From positions 682,001-746,000 of the forward strand of contig NZ_JBPNXV010000001.1 of assembly GCF_051235805.1 (NCBI RefSeq): a stretch of 64,000 bases of DNA, written 5' to 3'. The DNA comes from Pseudothermotoga_B sp051235805 (GTDB lineage: Bacteria > Thermotogota > Thermotogae > Thermotogales > DSM-5069). The translations under genes were made by a program, and so were the position numbers. Under the pieces are notes generated by a model. That model saw only the letters and a program-made list of their open reading frames with translations. It searched no databases and was not told the origin of the DNA. Below are positions 24,346 to 32,904 of the stretch, one piece after another (position 1 is the first letter of the stretch; every line of letters begins with the position of its first letter).

Positions 24346-25257
24346 TCACCTTGATCTGATTTTGTCCATTATCGTGCCATAAACTCCTTTGCGCAAGAAG
24401 ATTACAACCAGAATGATTATGATTCCGTATATTATCAAGTGTCCATACGGCATGAGAAGTTTCAAATACTCAGAAGTGAAACCGAGAATCACCGCTCCCA
24501 CTATTGGACCCAAAGTTGAGTAGATGCCACCGACTAATGCCATAGCTATGGGTAGAAGAAGGAAATTTGCCGAGAAGGTACTCTCTGGCTCAACGAAGGC
24601 ATACTGTTGGGCGTATATCGCACCAGTCGCACCTTGTATGGCAGAGGTCAAAATAAAAACCAGCAGAAGGTACTTGAATATGTTTATTCCACTGGATTTT
24701 GCAACAAGCTCATCGTTTCTTATCGAATTTATAGCATACCTTATCCTTGTCCTTTGAAAGATTTCAGAAATACCTATGACCAACAAAGCAAAACTGAGTA
24801 TCAGCCAATAGGTCTTCTTTGGTTCACCATCGAATATCGCGTTGAAGAGCACTTTACCTGCTGCTCCACCAGTGAGATCGGAGAGATTTCGAGCAAGCAC
24901 CAAAAAGACACTGGCGAGTGCGAGTGTCGTGATGGCAAAGTACATCTCTCTGAGTTTTAGAACTGCAACTCCCACACCAAATGCGATGATCGCGGCAAAT
25001 ATTGCCCCAACGAATATACTCATCAGAGGAGATACAGAAAAGTCATCGACGGCTATCACTGCAGCATAAGCACCAAGTCCAAAGAAACCGGCTGTACCAA
25101 AGGAAAGTTGACCGGTTCTCAGCATCATATCCCAGCTGAGCGAAAGGCACATGAACAACATTATCGAGCTGGCAACGTGAAGCAAGTAAGTGTCTGCAAA
25201 GATCGGTAGTAGGGTAACAAAGATGATTATTCCAACAACGAGAAGAGTCTTTCTCAT
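24346..25257 (-). CDS. LivM-type ABC permease (system 1)
   Basis: 303 residues and not fused, with the family landmarks MLFMCLSLSWDMMLRTGQLS, FGTAGFFGLGAYAA and MALVGGIYSTLGPIVGAVIL. ATG is overlapped by the LivH stop. It ends near residue 303, which emphasises that the paralogue in system 2 carries an added domain. Confidence 0.94.
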   Translation of the reverse strand: MRKTLLVVGIIIFVTLLPIFADTYLLHVASSIMLFMCLSLSWDMMLRTGQLSFGTAGFFGLGAYAAVIAVDDFSVSPLMSIFVGAIFAAIIAFGVGVAVLKLREMYFAITTLALASVFLVLARNLSDLTGGAAGKVLFNAIFDGEPKKTYWLILSFALLVIGISEIFQRTRIRYAINSIRNDELVAKSSGINIFKYLLLVFILTSAIQGATGAIYAQQYAFVEPESTFSANFLLLPIAMALVGGIYSTLGPIVGAVILGFTSEYLKLLMPYGHLIIYGIIIILVVIFLRKGVYGTIMDKIRSR

Positions 25258-26168
25258 CTTTCAGCCCTCCGATAAGCCCTGAGTGAGATCACCAAGATCA
25301 AGACACCAAAAAACACAAGATCGGACCACCCGCTGTAACCGGGGATCGATTGCACTATCGCCTCTGCTATTCCAAGTGTGATACCAGAGACCAAAATGCC
25401 TGGAAGGTTTCCAAGACCAGCCATTGCAGTAAGACAGAAAGATTTCATCGTGAAGGGTCCACCCACATGAGGAAAGATGGAAACTCTTGGAATCATTAGT
25501 GCCGCAGAAACGGCTATCATGGCAGTTGCCAGGCTAAAGGTGATCGTGTAGACCAATCTCACATTTATACCTACTATGGCTGCCCCCTTTGGATTCTGTC
25601 CCACGGCAAAAGCCGCCTGTCCAAATCGCGTTTTCTTCAAGATGAACATTATCGTGAGCAGAACCAGAACAGCTGCGGCAACGTACAGAAATTCATATGC
25701 ACCTACGCTTATTCCTAAGATGTTCACAGATCGAGCAGCATAAGATACGTAAACATTCCTTGGTCTTGAGGTCCACAGCGCGTTCACCAATTCTACAAGG
25801 GTAATCGATATTCCGAAGGTTATGAGCAAAAGATTCAAATGGTGTGACTTGAGCACTCTCTCAACTGTTGATTTGTAAACGGCAAATCCAATGAGAAAGA
25901 GAAATGGTCCTACGAGAACCATCGAAAAGATTGGGTCGAAATGGAATTGGTTGAAAAGCACATAGCCCATGTACAGTCCAACAGTCAGAAAATCACCGTG
26001 TGCAAGGTTTAACAATCCAACTATTCCAAGGATCAAAGCCAGTGGTAGGGCAACCAGAGAGTAAAGACTTCCTCTCTGAAGTCCATAGAAGAAAGCATAG
26101 GGACGAAAGATGGCGACTATAGCAAGCATCAACAAAAAGAGTGTCTTCCAGTTGAAAAATCTTCTCAT
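25254..26168 (-). CDS. LivH-type ABC permease (system 1)
   Basis: 304 residues from ATG 26168 behind AGAGAGGTG; an open extension to 26234 runs through a hairpin and has no ribosome site. LALILGIVGLLNLAHGDFLT, AAFAVGQNPKGAAIVGINVR and CLTAMAGLGNLPGILVSGIT match LivH. Confidence 0.93.
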   Translation of the reverse strand: MRRFFNWKTLFLLMLAIVAIFRPYAFFYGLQRGSLYSLVALPLALILGIVGLLNLAHGDFLTVGLYMGYVLFNQFHFDPIFSMVLVGPFLFLIGFAVYKSTVERVLKSHHLNLLLITFGISITLVELVNALWTSRPRNVYVSYAARSVNILGISVGAYEFLYVAAAVLVLLTIMFILKKTRFGQAAFAVGQNPKGAAIVGINVRLVYTITFSLATAMIAVSAALMIPRVSIFPHVGGPFTMKSFCLTAMAGLGNLPGILVSGITLGIAEAIVQSIPGYSGWSDLVFFGVLILVISLRAYRRAER

Positions 26169-26188
26169 CCTTTCACCTCTCTGTAGAC

Positions 26189-26216
26189 AAAAGGCTGGGC
26201 TGCTGCCCAGCCTTTT
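26189..26216 (-). repeat. Strong hairpin after the substrate-binding protein gene (system 1)
   Basis: AAAAGGCTGGGC, 4-base loop, GCCCAGCCTTTT: a perfect 12-bp stem directly after the binding-protein stop. Read on the minus strand its 3' arm ends in TTTT, so it may act as a partial terminator as well as an mRNA stabiliser. Confidence 0.8.
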
Positions 26217-26218
26217 AC

Positions 26219-27448
26219 TCACTTGCCTGACCAACCTGGGAATGGATAGATCAGTTCAGCTGTAGCATACTCAAAGGGCCAGATCACGTGCTGAACACCA
26301 TTTTGCCATTGGAGGATCTTCTGTGCCCTGAAACCTTGATTCTTTATGATTCTGCTCGGTGAAATCTTCAAAATACCACCAACAGGAGAGTCGTACTCAA
26401 TTTCTCTTAAAGCCTGAATTACAGCTTTATCATCGAGTGTGCCTGCTTTCTTGATCGCTTCAACCAAGAAATATATATTCGTGTAGCCGAGTGGTGCAAA
26501 ATATGTTGCGGGTTCTTCGTTGAACTCTTTCACATAAGCATCCCAGAAATGTCTTGCAATGGGACTGACATCTTTGAGAGCTGGAGCCCACATGCCGTAC
26601 AAGACTACTCCGTGAGATAATGGGTTTTTACCGAAATCTGCTGGCCATCCTGGAGGTGCCCCAACGAATAGCTTGGGTGCAAAATCGATTTCCTTGGCTT
26701 GAGTCAGCATAGGTATTGCATCTGCGTCATACCCTGCCCAGATGAAGAGATCAGGGTTGTACTGTTTTGCTTGTAGGAGCATTGCCCTGTAATCTCCACC
26801 ACCGAGTGATGCACTCTTGAACGGTGCACCTTTCAAGTCTTTCATGAGCCCTGTCCAGACACCTGTGCCTTTTTTGGCGAGTTCGAATTCAGCTTGGTAC
26901 GACTGGAAAGATGCCGTGCCAAAGGCGCCTTCTTCGTAAGCCAAGAAGATCTTCTCGATCTTCACTTGGGTGTACTTCTCCGTTATGGCTCTCCAACCTA
27001 TCGCATAACTTTCACCCTGCAAGTAATCCCATGGATGCAGGTGGAAGTACCAATCTGCGTCTGCACCAATGGCTTCTTCACATTTGTAGGATGCAGCACC
27101 GATCCACACCGTTATCTTTTTGTACTTTTTCAGAATTGGAATCTGTGCAAGGTGTACACCACTTGCCATACCTCCAACGAAGAAATCCACCTTGTCAACG
27201 GTCGCAAGTTTGTCTATTGCTGCAGCTCCTTTTTCGGGCTTCAGCTCGTCATCGACTATGACCAATTCAATGGGCCTACCAAGAATACCGCCTGCCTCGT
27301 TGATTTCTTTCACAGCTAACTTCATCGCATTCGCCGCTTGCCTGCCTGTGATGTCAGAGAGTGGCAAGATCGCGCCGATCTTTATCGGCTTTTGTGCAAG
27401 AACAAAGAGAGCGACCAACAACATCAAGAAAACTGAAACCTTTCTCAC
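26219..27448 (-). CDS. LivK-type substrate-binding protein (system 1)
   Basis: 409 residues from GTG 27448, chosen because AGGGGAGG lies 8 bases upstream; GTG 27457 is an alternative. Signal peptide about residues 1-20 (VFLMLLVALFVLAQ). The body, KIGAILPLSDITGRQAANAM and LAKKGTGVWTGLMKDLKGAP, follows the type I periplasmic receptor fold. AGYDADAIPMLTQAKEIDF is the second-domain ligand region. It differs strongly from the system 2 receptor, so the two importers likely take different but related ligands. Confidence 0.91.
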   Translation of the reverse strand: MRKVSVFLMLLVALFVLAQKPIKIGAILPLSDITGRQAANAMKLAVKEINEAGGILGRPIELVIVDDELKPEKGAAAIDKLATVDKVDFFVGGMASGVHLAQIPILKKYKKITVWIGAASYKCEEAIGADADWYFHLHPWDYLQGESYAIGWRAITEKYTQVKIEKIFLAYEEGAFGTASFQSYQAEFELAKKGTGVWTGLMKDLKGAPFKSASLGGGDYRAMLLQAKQYNPDLFIWAGYDADAIPMLTQAKEIDFAPKLFVGAPPGWPADFGKNPLSHGVVLYGMWAPALKDVSPIARHFWDAYVKEFNEEPATYFAPLGYTNIYFLVEAIKKAGTLDDKAVIQALREIEYDSPVGGILKISPSRIIKNQGFRAQKILQWQNGVQHVIWPFEYATAELIYPFPGWSGK

Positions 27449-27469
27449 AGAAAACACCTCCCCTCGTTT

Positions 27470-28771
27470 TTATAGAATTTGCAGTTTGCACGCTTCATTT
27501 CTCAGAGACTCTCGAAAATCTGGATGTGCAACTTCGATCAGAGCTTTAGCCCTTTCTTTGACAGTTTTGCCTCTGAGCCAAGCTATTCCCCACTCTGTGA
27601 CGATGTAATCAACCTCTTGTCTGGGTACTGTTATCGGTGAACCGGCTGGTAGAAGAGGAACTATGGTCGAAACAGTTCCGTTCTTCGCTGTGGATCTGAG
27701 TGCTATTATTCCTTTCCCACCTTCGCTCTTAACTGCACCCCTGTGTGTGTCAAGTTGACCACCTGTACCGCTGTAATGTTGAGTGCCCAGAGCTTCAGAA
27801 CAAACATTTCCGGTCAGGTCAACCATCAGCGCGGTGTTTATGCTGACCATTTTTTCATTCTGAGCCACAACATAAGGGTCATTCACGTACCTGCCTCGCA
27901 GAAAGAAAATGGATGGATTGTCATCTACGAACTGATACATTCTCTTAGTTCCAAAGGCAAAGGTACAGATGAATTTGTCTCGCCAAATACTCTTTTTCTT
28001 GTTGGTGATCACACCAACCTCAAAGAGATCTATCATCGACTCTGTGAACATCTCGGTATGAACGCCGAGATCTCTTTTGTTGGTCAGAAACTTTGCAACG
28101 GCATTTGGTATACCACCTATGCCCAACTGAATTGTAGAACCGTTTTCAATCAAATCACTTATATGCTGAGCGATTAAAGCCTCAGTTTCTGTTGGTTCTA
28201 CCAGTTCGACCTGTGGCAGTTCATAATCTGCTTCGATTATGTAATGAACGTCTTTTATATGAATGTGTGTATCGCCGTGTGTTCTCGGTGCGTTTGGGTT
28301 CACCTCGAGTACAACGACCTTCGCCCTTTCAACGATGTCTTTTTCATAAACCACAGAAGTAGACAAGGTTAGAAAACCGTTTTTGTCCATCGGTGAGGCT
28401 ATACCAACAAAGATGTCCACAGGCCGACTCTCAAGAAGATTGGTCCCTGCTTGATGCAGATTGTTTGGAACATAGCTCACCGTACCGAAACCAGATTTGA
28501 CTGCTTCCCTGTTCGACTGTCCAAAATACCAAGAGGCATTCAGAAAGATTTCATTGAACGCTTCACTCATGTAAAATGGGTAATTCTCTGTGTTTAGACA
28601 TGTGAAAACGGTGATGTTTCTAACTCTGTCGGCAACCTTGTGAAGATTTCTGAGAAAGATCTTTGGTTCTGAGGGTGTCATTCCAACGACTATCGTTTGG
28701 TTTGATTCAACAAGCTTTAGTATCCAATCTATTTCTCTGAGTTTAGATTTGTAAACACCTTGCCAGTCCAT
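27470..28771 (-). CDS. Acetyl-CoA hydrolase / class I CoA-transferase (4-hydroxybutyrate CoA-transferase-like)
   Basis: 433 residues. IQLGIGGIPNAVAKFL and DLGVHTEMFTESMIDLFEVG, which holds the catalytic Glu, and VSTIVPLLPAGSPITVPRQE followed by DYIVTEWGIAWLRGKTVKER are typical of the Cat1/AbfT group. These enzymes move CoA from acetyl-CoA to a short or hydroxylated carboxylate. Position just after a KAS III-like gene and before an importer suggests activation of the imported acid. GGAGGG precedes ATG 28771. Confidence 0.93.
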   Translation of the reverse strand: MDWQGVYKSKLREIDWILKLVESNQTIVVGMTPSEPKIFLRNLHKVADRVRNITVFTCLNTENYPFYMSEAFNEIFLNASWYFGQSNREAVKSGFGTVSYVPNNLHQAGTNLLESRPVDIFVGIASPMDKNGFLTLSTSVVYEKDIVERAKVVVLEVNPNAPRTHGDTHIHIKDVHYIIEADYELPQVELVEPTETEALIAQHISDLIENGSTIQLGIGGIPNAVAKFLTNKRDLGVHTEMFTESMIDLFEVGVITNKKKSIWRDKFICTFAFGTKRMYQFVDDNPSIFFLRGRYVNDPYVVAQNEKMVSINTALMVDLTGNVCSEALGTQHYSGTGGQLDTHRGAVKSEGGKGIIALRSTAKNGTVSTIVPLLPAGSPITVPRQEVDYIVTEWGIAWLRGKTVKERAKALIEVAHPDFRESLRNEACKLQIL

Positions 28772-28793
28772 GAGAATCCCTCCTAAGAAACTC

Positions 28794-29813
28794 TCAGTAC
28801 AACTTGCCCCAACGGACTACCGCCGCATTCCAAGTCCAGCCAACTCCCGCACCAACGAGAACTATGTTGTCCCCATCTTTTATCTTTCCACTGAGAAGTC
28901 CTTCTTTAATGGAAAAAACTTGGTCGTTCTGACCCATGTGTCCGTAATTCTCCAAATAGGTCGTCTGATCTTCCCGCAGACCGAGTTCTTTGAGTACTTC
29001 GAGGTGGGCAGATCTCTTGAAGTGCAATATTGCAAGATAAGAAATGTCCTTTCTACTCAAATTGCTCCTTCTGAGAGCATCGTCAATCACAAAATAGAAG
29101 TTCTTGAGTGTGACTTCGTTCAATCTACTTTTGAAACTCTCTGGCTGTGGTATTTGAAAGTAATACTCTGTGAGATCCTCAGCCTGTATGGGCCACCTCT
29201 TTGTACCACCGACTGGCACTACGCAATCTTCCGAGAAAGACCCATCTACAATACTTGAAACACCGAACAACACATTCTTGCCAAGGTTTTTCTTGAGAAC
29301 CACCGCTGAGCCACTAGCACCGATGTCCAACATGAATGATGTGTGTTTACATTTGTGATTGACAAGATCTACATTTCTATAGCCACTGACGAGTAAAACG
29401 GTATTTATGTCTTTTTCTGCGAGCATTAATGCGCGTGCTACTTGTAAACCAACGATCATCGAACCACACATTGCTTCCATATCAAAAGCCCAAGCCCTCT
29501 TGGCACCAATTTCGTGTGCCACTTTTGTGCAAGCAAGCCAGCATGGATAGTCTTTGTGCTGTGCTCCATTCCAGATGACAACGTCGATCTCTTCAGGGTT
29601 GATCTTCGCATTGTCGATTGCCTCTTTTGCCGCCATGATTCCCATGAAACTGGTTGTTTCACTTTCGCTTGGAATATATTTTCTCTTTATACCAAACTTC
29701 TCGACGAGCACATCAGCAGGTATCGATGTCAATTTCTCCAATTCCTCAGCTTGCAGGTATTTTCTGGGCAAATAAGTACCTATTCCGGCTATTCCAACAT
29801 GTTCCTGCAAAGT
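28794..29813 (-). CDS. KAS III-like condensing enzyme (GHMGQND subgroup)
   Basis: 339 residues from TTG 29813, chosen because GGGGGTGG lies just upstream and the promoter leaves room for a leader; an ATG at 29843 falls inside the operator and near the expected transcription start. Nucleophile Cys115 in FDMEAMCGSMIVG and His263 in LAILHFKRSAH are present. The Asn position of the FabH triad is replaced in YGHMGQNDQ (His291), with Asn295 nearby. The family is sure, but the reaction (condensation, acyl transfer or cleavage of a 3-oxoacyl-CoA) is unknown. First structural gene after the double TetR regulator. Confidence 0.86.
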   Translation of the reverse strand, partial: TLQEHVGIAGIGTYLPRKYLQAEELEKLTSIPADVLVEKFGIKRKYIPSESETTSFMGIMAAKEAIDNAKINPEEIDVVIWNGAQHKDYPCWLACTKVAHEIGAKRAWAFDMEAMCGSMIVGLQVARALMLAEKDINTVLLVSGYRNVDLVNHKCKHTSFMLDIGASGSAVVLKKNLGKNVLFGVSSIVDGSFSEDCVVPVGGTKRWPIQAEDLTEYYFQIPQPESFKSRLNEVTLKNFYFVIDDALRRSNLSRKDISYLAILHFKRSAHLEVLKELGLREDQTTYLENYGHMGQNDQVFSIKEGLLSGKIKDGDNIVLVGAGVGWTWNAAVVRWGKLY

Positions 29814-29835
29814 GCCACCCCCACAGTATGACAGG

Positions 29836-29877
29836 TGATTCATGATGAATCATAACATCTGAATCATGTATTCTACA
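29836..29877 (-). promoter_or_regulatory. Operator-overlapped promoter of the KAS III / CoA-transferase / importer operon
   Basis: A perfect palindrome TGATTCAT-N-ATGAATCA occupies 29836-29852, and a third copy of the same element (TGAATCAT) lies at 29860-29867. On the minus strand TATGAT (29849-29854) is a good -10 box, with a weak TTGTAG 18 bases upstream. The repeated element covers the -10 box and the spacer. The gene immediately upstream encodes the double TetR protein, the most likely ligand of these sites. Confidence 0.6.
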
Positions 29878-29933
29878 ACTTTGTCTAAGCACGATCTTGT
29901 ACAGTTTCCAAGAAATTTTCTGCTCTTTCTCTG

Positions 29934-31163
29934 CTAAGCTTGTTTTTTCTCAGGGTTTCTCTCTTTATCGCTGTGAGTTAACAAAGCAAATGTGCCCTTG
30001 AAGATGAGGGTGCTAAGGAGAGCCAAATAATCATTCAGACGCTCTATATTTCCATATTTCTGTACAACCAAATCTTCACCCATAAAATGTCCTATACCCA
30101 TCAGTGCGAGTGCAATGTTCTGGGGCGAAAACTTTCTGAATTGCCCTTCTCTCATAGCCTTTTCTAAAGGCGGAAGGTAGCTACCCAGTATCTTTTCGTA
30201 GTAACTTTTCGAGATTGCAGGGTTGAAAAACTCTGCTTGCCTGACTATTAAGTACATGTTGTGGTGCAGCATGAAGAATTTCAAGAATGCTAAGAAACCC
30301 GCTATCTCTGCATCTCTTCTGTCAGGAAATCTCTTTATTGCGGTAGAGATGGTTATTCTCATATTTCTGTTGGTCATCAATACCAGTTCTTGCAGAATCT
30401 TTTCTTTGCTATCAAAATGCACGTAAAAAGTGCCGCTCGCCACATTTGCCAACCGAGCGATGTCACTTATCATCGTGTTTCTGTAACCTCTCGAACCAAA
30501 CAACTTCTCAGCAGCTTGTAGGAGTTTCATTCTGGTGGATGTCACTTCTATGTTGAGTGGTTTTACATCTATTTGAAAGACATGCTCGTCGAGTTTATGA
30601 TCATCAGCATCGAGTCCACTAACAGCAAAATCGACCAAATCATCTTCCAGTTTTTCGTCCACACTGTAATCGCTGTGAAGAGATTTGTATATCGAAACGA
30701 ATCTCGTCGGTCCCGTGACAAACCACCTGAGCACCATTGCTTTTTCGTCGTCGCAATCGGGTATCATCTTCATCAGAATTCTGTTGAGAGTCTTCTCAAC
30801 CTTCCGAAAGACCGTTTTACGCAGATAGACAGCTTCATGTAAGACTTTGTAACAGTATCTATTCTCCGTGAAGAACTCGAAATATCTTTCAACGAAGGAC
30901 CTGATTATCTCCTGACTGTTTTCACCCTCAACCTTTGCCATGAGATTTTGAAATTTATCGAAAGAATCGTCCAGGATCTTCTGATAAATTGCCTCTTTAT
31001 CGCCAAAATACTGGTAAAATGTCGCGTTCTTTACACCTGCTTTGTGTGCGATCATCGGGATTGAAACACCATAATAACCGTAATCGGCAAAGAGTTGCAT
31101 GGCTGATTTCAAAAGATTTTGATGAGTCTTCCTGCCGTCAGATCTTTTTGGTTTCCGTCGCAT
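29934..31163 (-). CDS. Double-headed TetR-type regulator (two TetR units in one chain)
   Basis: 409 residues. Two complete TetR DNA-binding helix-turn-helix domains are visible: AMQLFADYGYYGVSIPMIAH with KNATFYQYFGDKEAIY (residues about 13-58), and AEKLFGSRGYRNTMISDIAR with ASGTFYVHFDSKEKIL (about 210-255). Each is followed by its own helical ligand/dimer domain. Normal TetR proteins are about 200 residues, so this is a tandem fusion. It probably represses the operon that begins 91 bases downstream; a CoA ester or the imported acid may be the effector, as inferred from context. Confidence 0.92.
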   Translation of the reverse strand: MRRKPKRSDGRKTHQNLLKSAMQLFADYGYYGVSIPMIAHKAGVKNATFYQYFGDKEAIYQKILDDSFDKFQNLMAKVEGENSQEIIRSFVERYFEFFTENRYCYKVLHEAVYLRKTVFRKVEKTLNRILMKMIPDCDDEKAMVLRWFVTGPTRFVSIYKSLHSDYSVDEKLEDDLVDFAVSGLDADDHKLDEHVFQIDVKPLNIEVTSTRMKLLQAAEKLFGSRGYRNTMISDIARLANVASGTFYVHFDSKEKILQELVLMTNRNMRITISTAIKRFPDRRDAEIAGFLAFLKFFMLHHNMYLIVRQAEFFNPAISKSYYEKILGSYLPPLEKAMREGQFRKFSPQNIALALMGIGHFMGEDLVVQKYGNIERLNDYLALLSTLIFKGTFALLTHSDKERNPEKKQA

Positions 31164-31196
31164 CGATGAATTCCCCCATCTGATCTGTCGTGTTCA

Positions 31197-31202
31197 ATTA
31201 TA
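31197..31202 (-). promoter_or_regulatory. Possible -10 box of the tetR gene
   Basis: A perfect TATAAT read on the minus strand, overlapping the stop of the upstream activator gene. The nearest -35-like box (TTGGCA) is only 15 bases away, so the site is weak. Confidence 0.3.
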
Positions 31203-32904
31203 TACCTTGTCTTCTGATGCCAAGAATTCTCATTCGATAATACAGTGTTCTAAGACTCATGCCAAGCGATTTGGCTGTTTTCTGAACATTCCAGTTGTTT
31301 TCACTCAGTACTTTTAGTATTACACTCCTTTCGTAGTTGTAAACCATGTCTCTAAGGTTGCCTGAAACTGTCAGTTCCACCGGGTGGTACGTGATCTTCA
31401 AAGGCGGGAGATGATGAGCTCTTACAACCTTTTCCTCAGGATCCATGTTTATCATGGCTCGCCCTATTACATTTTCGAGTTCTCTAACGTTGCCTGGCCA
31501 GTCATAACCCATCAACTTGCTCAGAGCTTCAGGCGAGATTCCCTCAACGGTTCTACCGTACTCTTGATTCAATTTCTTTATTATGTACAAAACCAATGTC
31601 GGTATATCCTCTTTTCTCTCTCGAAGAGGCGGAAGGAATATAGGAAATACATTCAGCCTGAAATAGAGATCTGGCAGAAAGGTGCCTTGTTGAACCATTT
31701 TCTCAAGATCCATGTTCGTCGCGGCTATTATCCTCGCATCGATTTTCACCACTTTGGTCTCACCGACCGGTACTATCTCCCTGTTTTCCAGAAACCTGAG
31801 TAATTTGGGTTGCAGTGTAAGAGGCATCTTCCCTATTTCATCGAAAAAAACTGTACCATGTTGGGCTTCTTCGAGCAGACCCTTCTTGCCTTCTTTCTTT
31901 GCCCCTGTGAAGGCTCCAGAGGTGTAACCGAACAACTCAGACTCCAATATTGATTCAGGTATTGCGGCGCAGTTGACACTCACAAAAGGTCTGTCTCTTC
32001 TATCACTTGCGTTGTGGATTGCGTGTGCAAAGAGTTCTTTTCCTGTTCCGCTCTCACCCCTCAACAGAACAGTCGCAGGTGTTTGTGCGACCTTCATTGC
32101 TTGCGTCAAAGCGATCTTCATCTTTGGGCTTTCCGCAACGACATCATCAAAGGTGTAACGTGCACCGATTTTTCTGATCAGTCTTTTGACTTCATCGAGC
32201 TCACGGTTCAACCTGACTATCTCCGAGACATCGTGAATTACTCCGACACTTCCCTTGAACTCGCCTTTTACAAACAGAGGTGTGACATCGACTATTACTT
32301 CTCTTTTCCCAGGACCAACGAGCATTCTCACACCATAGATAGGTTGTTTAGTCTTTGCGACTTTTATGTGCATACTCTCACCTTGGGCGATGTCAACAGT
32401 CGCTGGTTTACCTATCACTTCATTCGCGCTGTAGCCGGTTATCTTCGTATAGGCTTTGTTCACAATAACTATGATTCCGTTTTCATCGGCAACTGATATC
32501 GCATCACTTGTTGATTCTATGATCGCTTTTAAGAGAGCTTCCATTTGCCTGAGATTAGTGACTTCTTCAGCCATCTTCTGTGCACTCGTTATGTCTCTGA
32601 AGATCGCTACTGCACCTATTACTTTGCCCGAACTGTCCCTTATGGGGACACGGCTGGTTATTATCTGAGTGTGTCCAAGTTGTTGAATTCTATCTGTTTC
32701 GGGGACTCCAGTTTTCAAGACTATGTGCAAACGTGTGTTGGGAATGGCATCAACGACATATCTGCCGACTGCTTGTGAGAGGGGGGTGCCAAGAATTAGA
32801 GAAGCTTGTTTGTTCATAAAGACTATTCGTGCCTCACTGTCTATCATTATTATGCCTTCTACGATTGAATTCAGAATGTTTTCAAAAAGTTCGGCTTTGG
32901 TCAT
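31198..32904 (-). CDS. PAS-domain sigma-54 dependent transcriptional activator
   Basis: 568 residues. Two N-terminal PAS domains (about 5-115 and 120-230: IVEGIIMIDSEARIVFMNKQ, DAISVADENGIIVIVNKAYT), AAA+ domain (about 250-490) with Walker A GESGTGKELFAHAIH, the sigma54-contact loop YTSGAFTGAKKEG, Walker B GTVFFDEIGKMPL, and a Fis-type C-terminal helix-turn-helix (VQKTAKSLGMSLRTLYYRMR). The GAFTGA loop is intact, so the genome should encode RpoN. PAS domains may sense a small ligand or redox state. Sits upstream of the tetR gene and overlaps the rsmA-like gene by 23 bases. Confidence 0.94.
   Translation of the reverse strand: MTKAELFENILNSIVEGIIMIDSEARIVFMNKQASLILGTPLSQAVGRYVVDAIPNTRLHIVLKTGVPETDRIQQLGHTQIITSRVPIRDSSGKVIGAVAIFRDITSAQKMAEEVTNLRQMEALLKAIIESTSDAISVADENGIIVIVNKAYTKITGYSANEVIGKPATVDIAQGESMHIKVAKTKQPIYGVRMLVGPGKREVIVDVTPLFVKGEFKGSVGVIHDVSEIVRLNRELDEVKRLIRKIGARYTFDDVVAESPKMKIALTQAMKVAQTPATVLLRGESGTGKELFAHAIHNASDRRDRPFVSVNCAAIPESILESELFGYTSGAFTGAKKEGKKGLLEEAQHGTVFFDEIGKMPLTLQPKLLRFLENREIVPVGETKVVKIDARIIAATNMDLEKMVQQGTFLPDLYFRLNVFPIFLPPLRERKEDIPTLVLYIIKKLNQEYGRTVEGISPEALSKLMGYDWPGNVRELENVIGRAMINMDPEEKVVRAHHLPPLKITYHPVELTVSGNLRDMVYNYERSVILKVLSENNWNVQKTAKSLGMSLRTLYYRMRILGIRRQGI

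Noticed and set aside
29805..29821. TGGCAC next to TTGCA on the minus strand near the KAS III start, like a sigma-54 promoter
   Set aside because: The GG and GC elements are only about 6 bases apart instead of 10, so sigma-54 could not use it.
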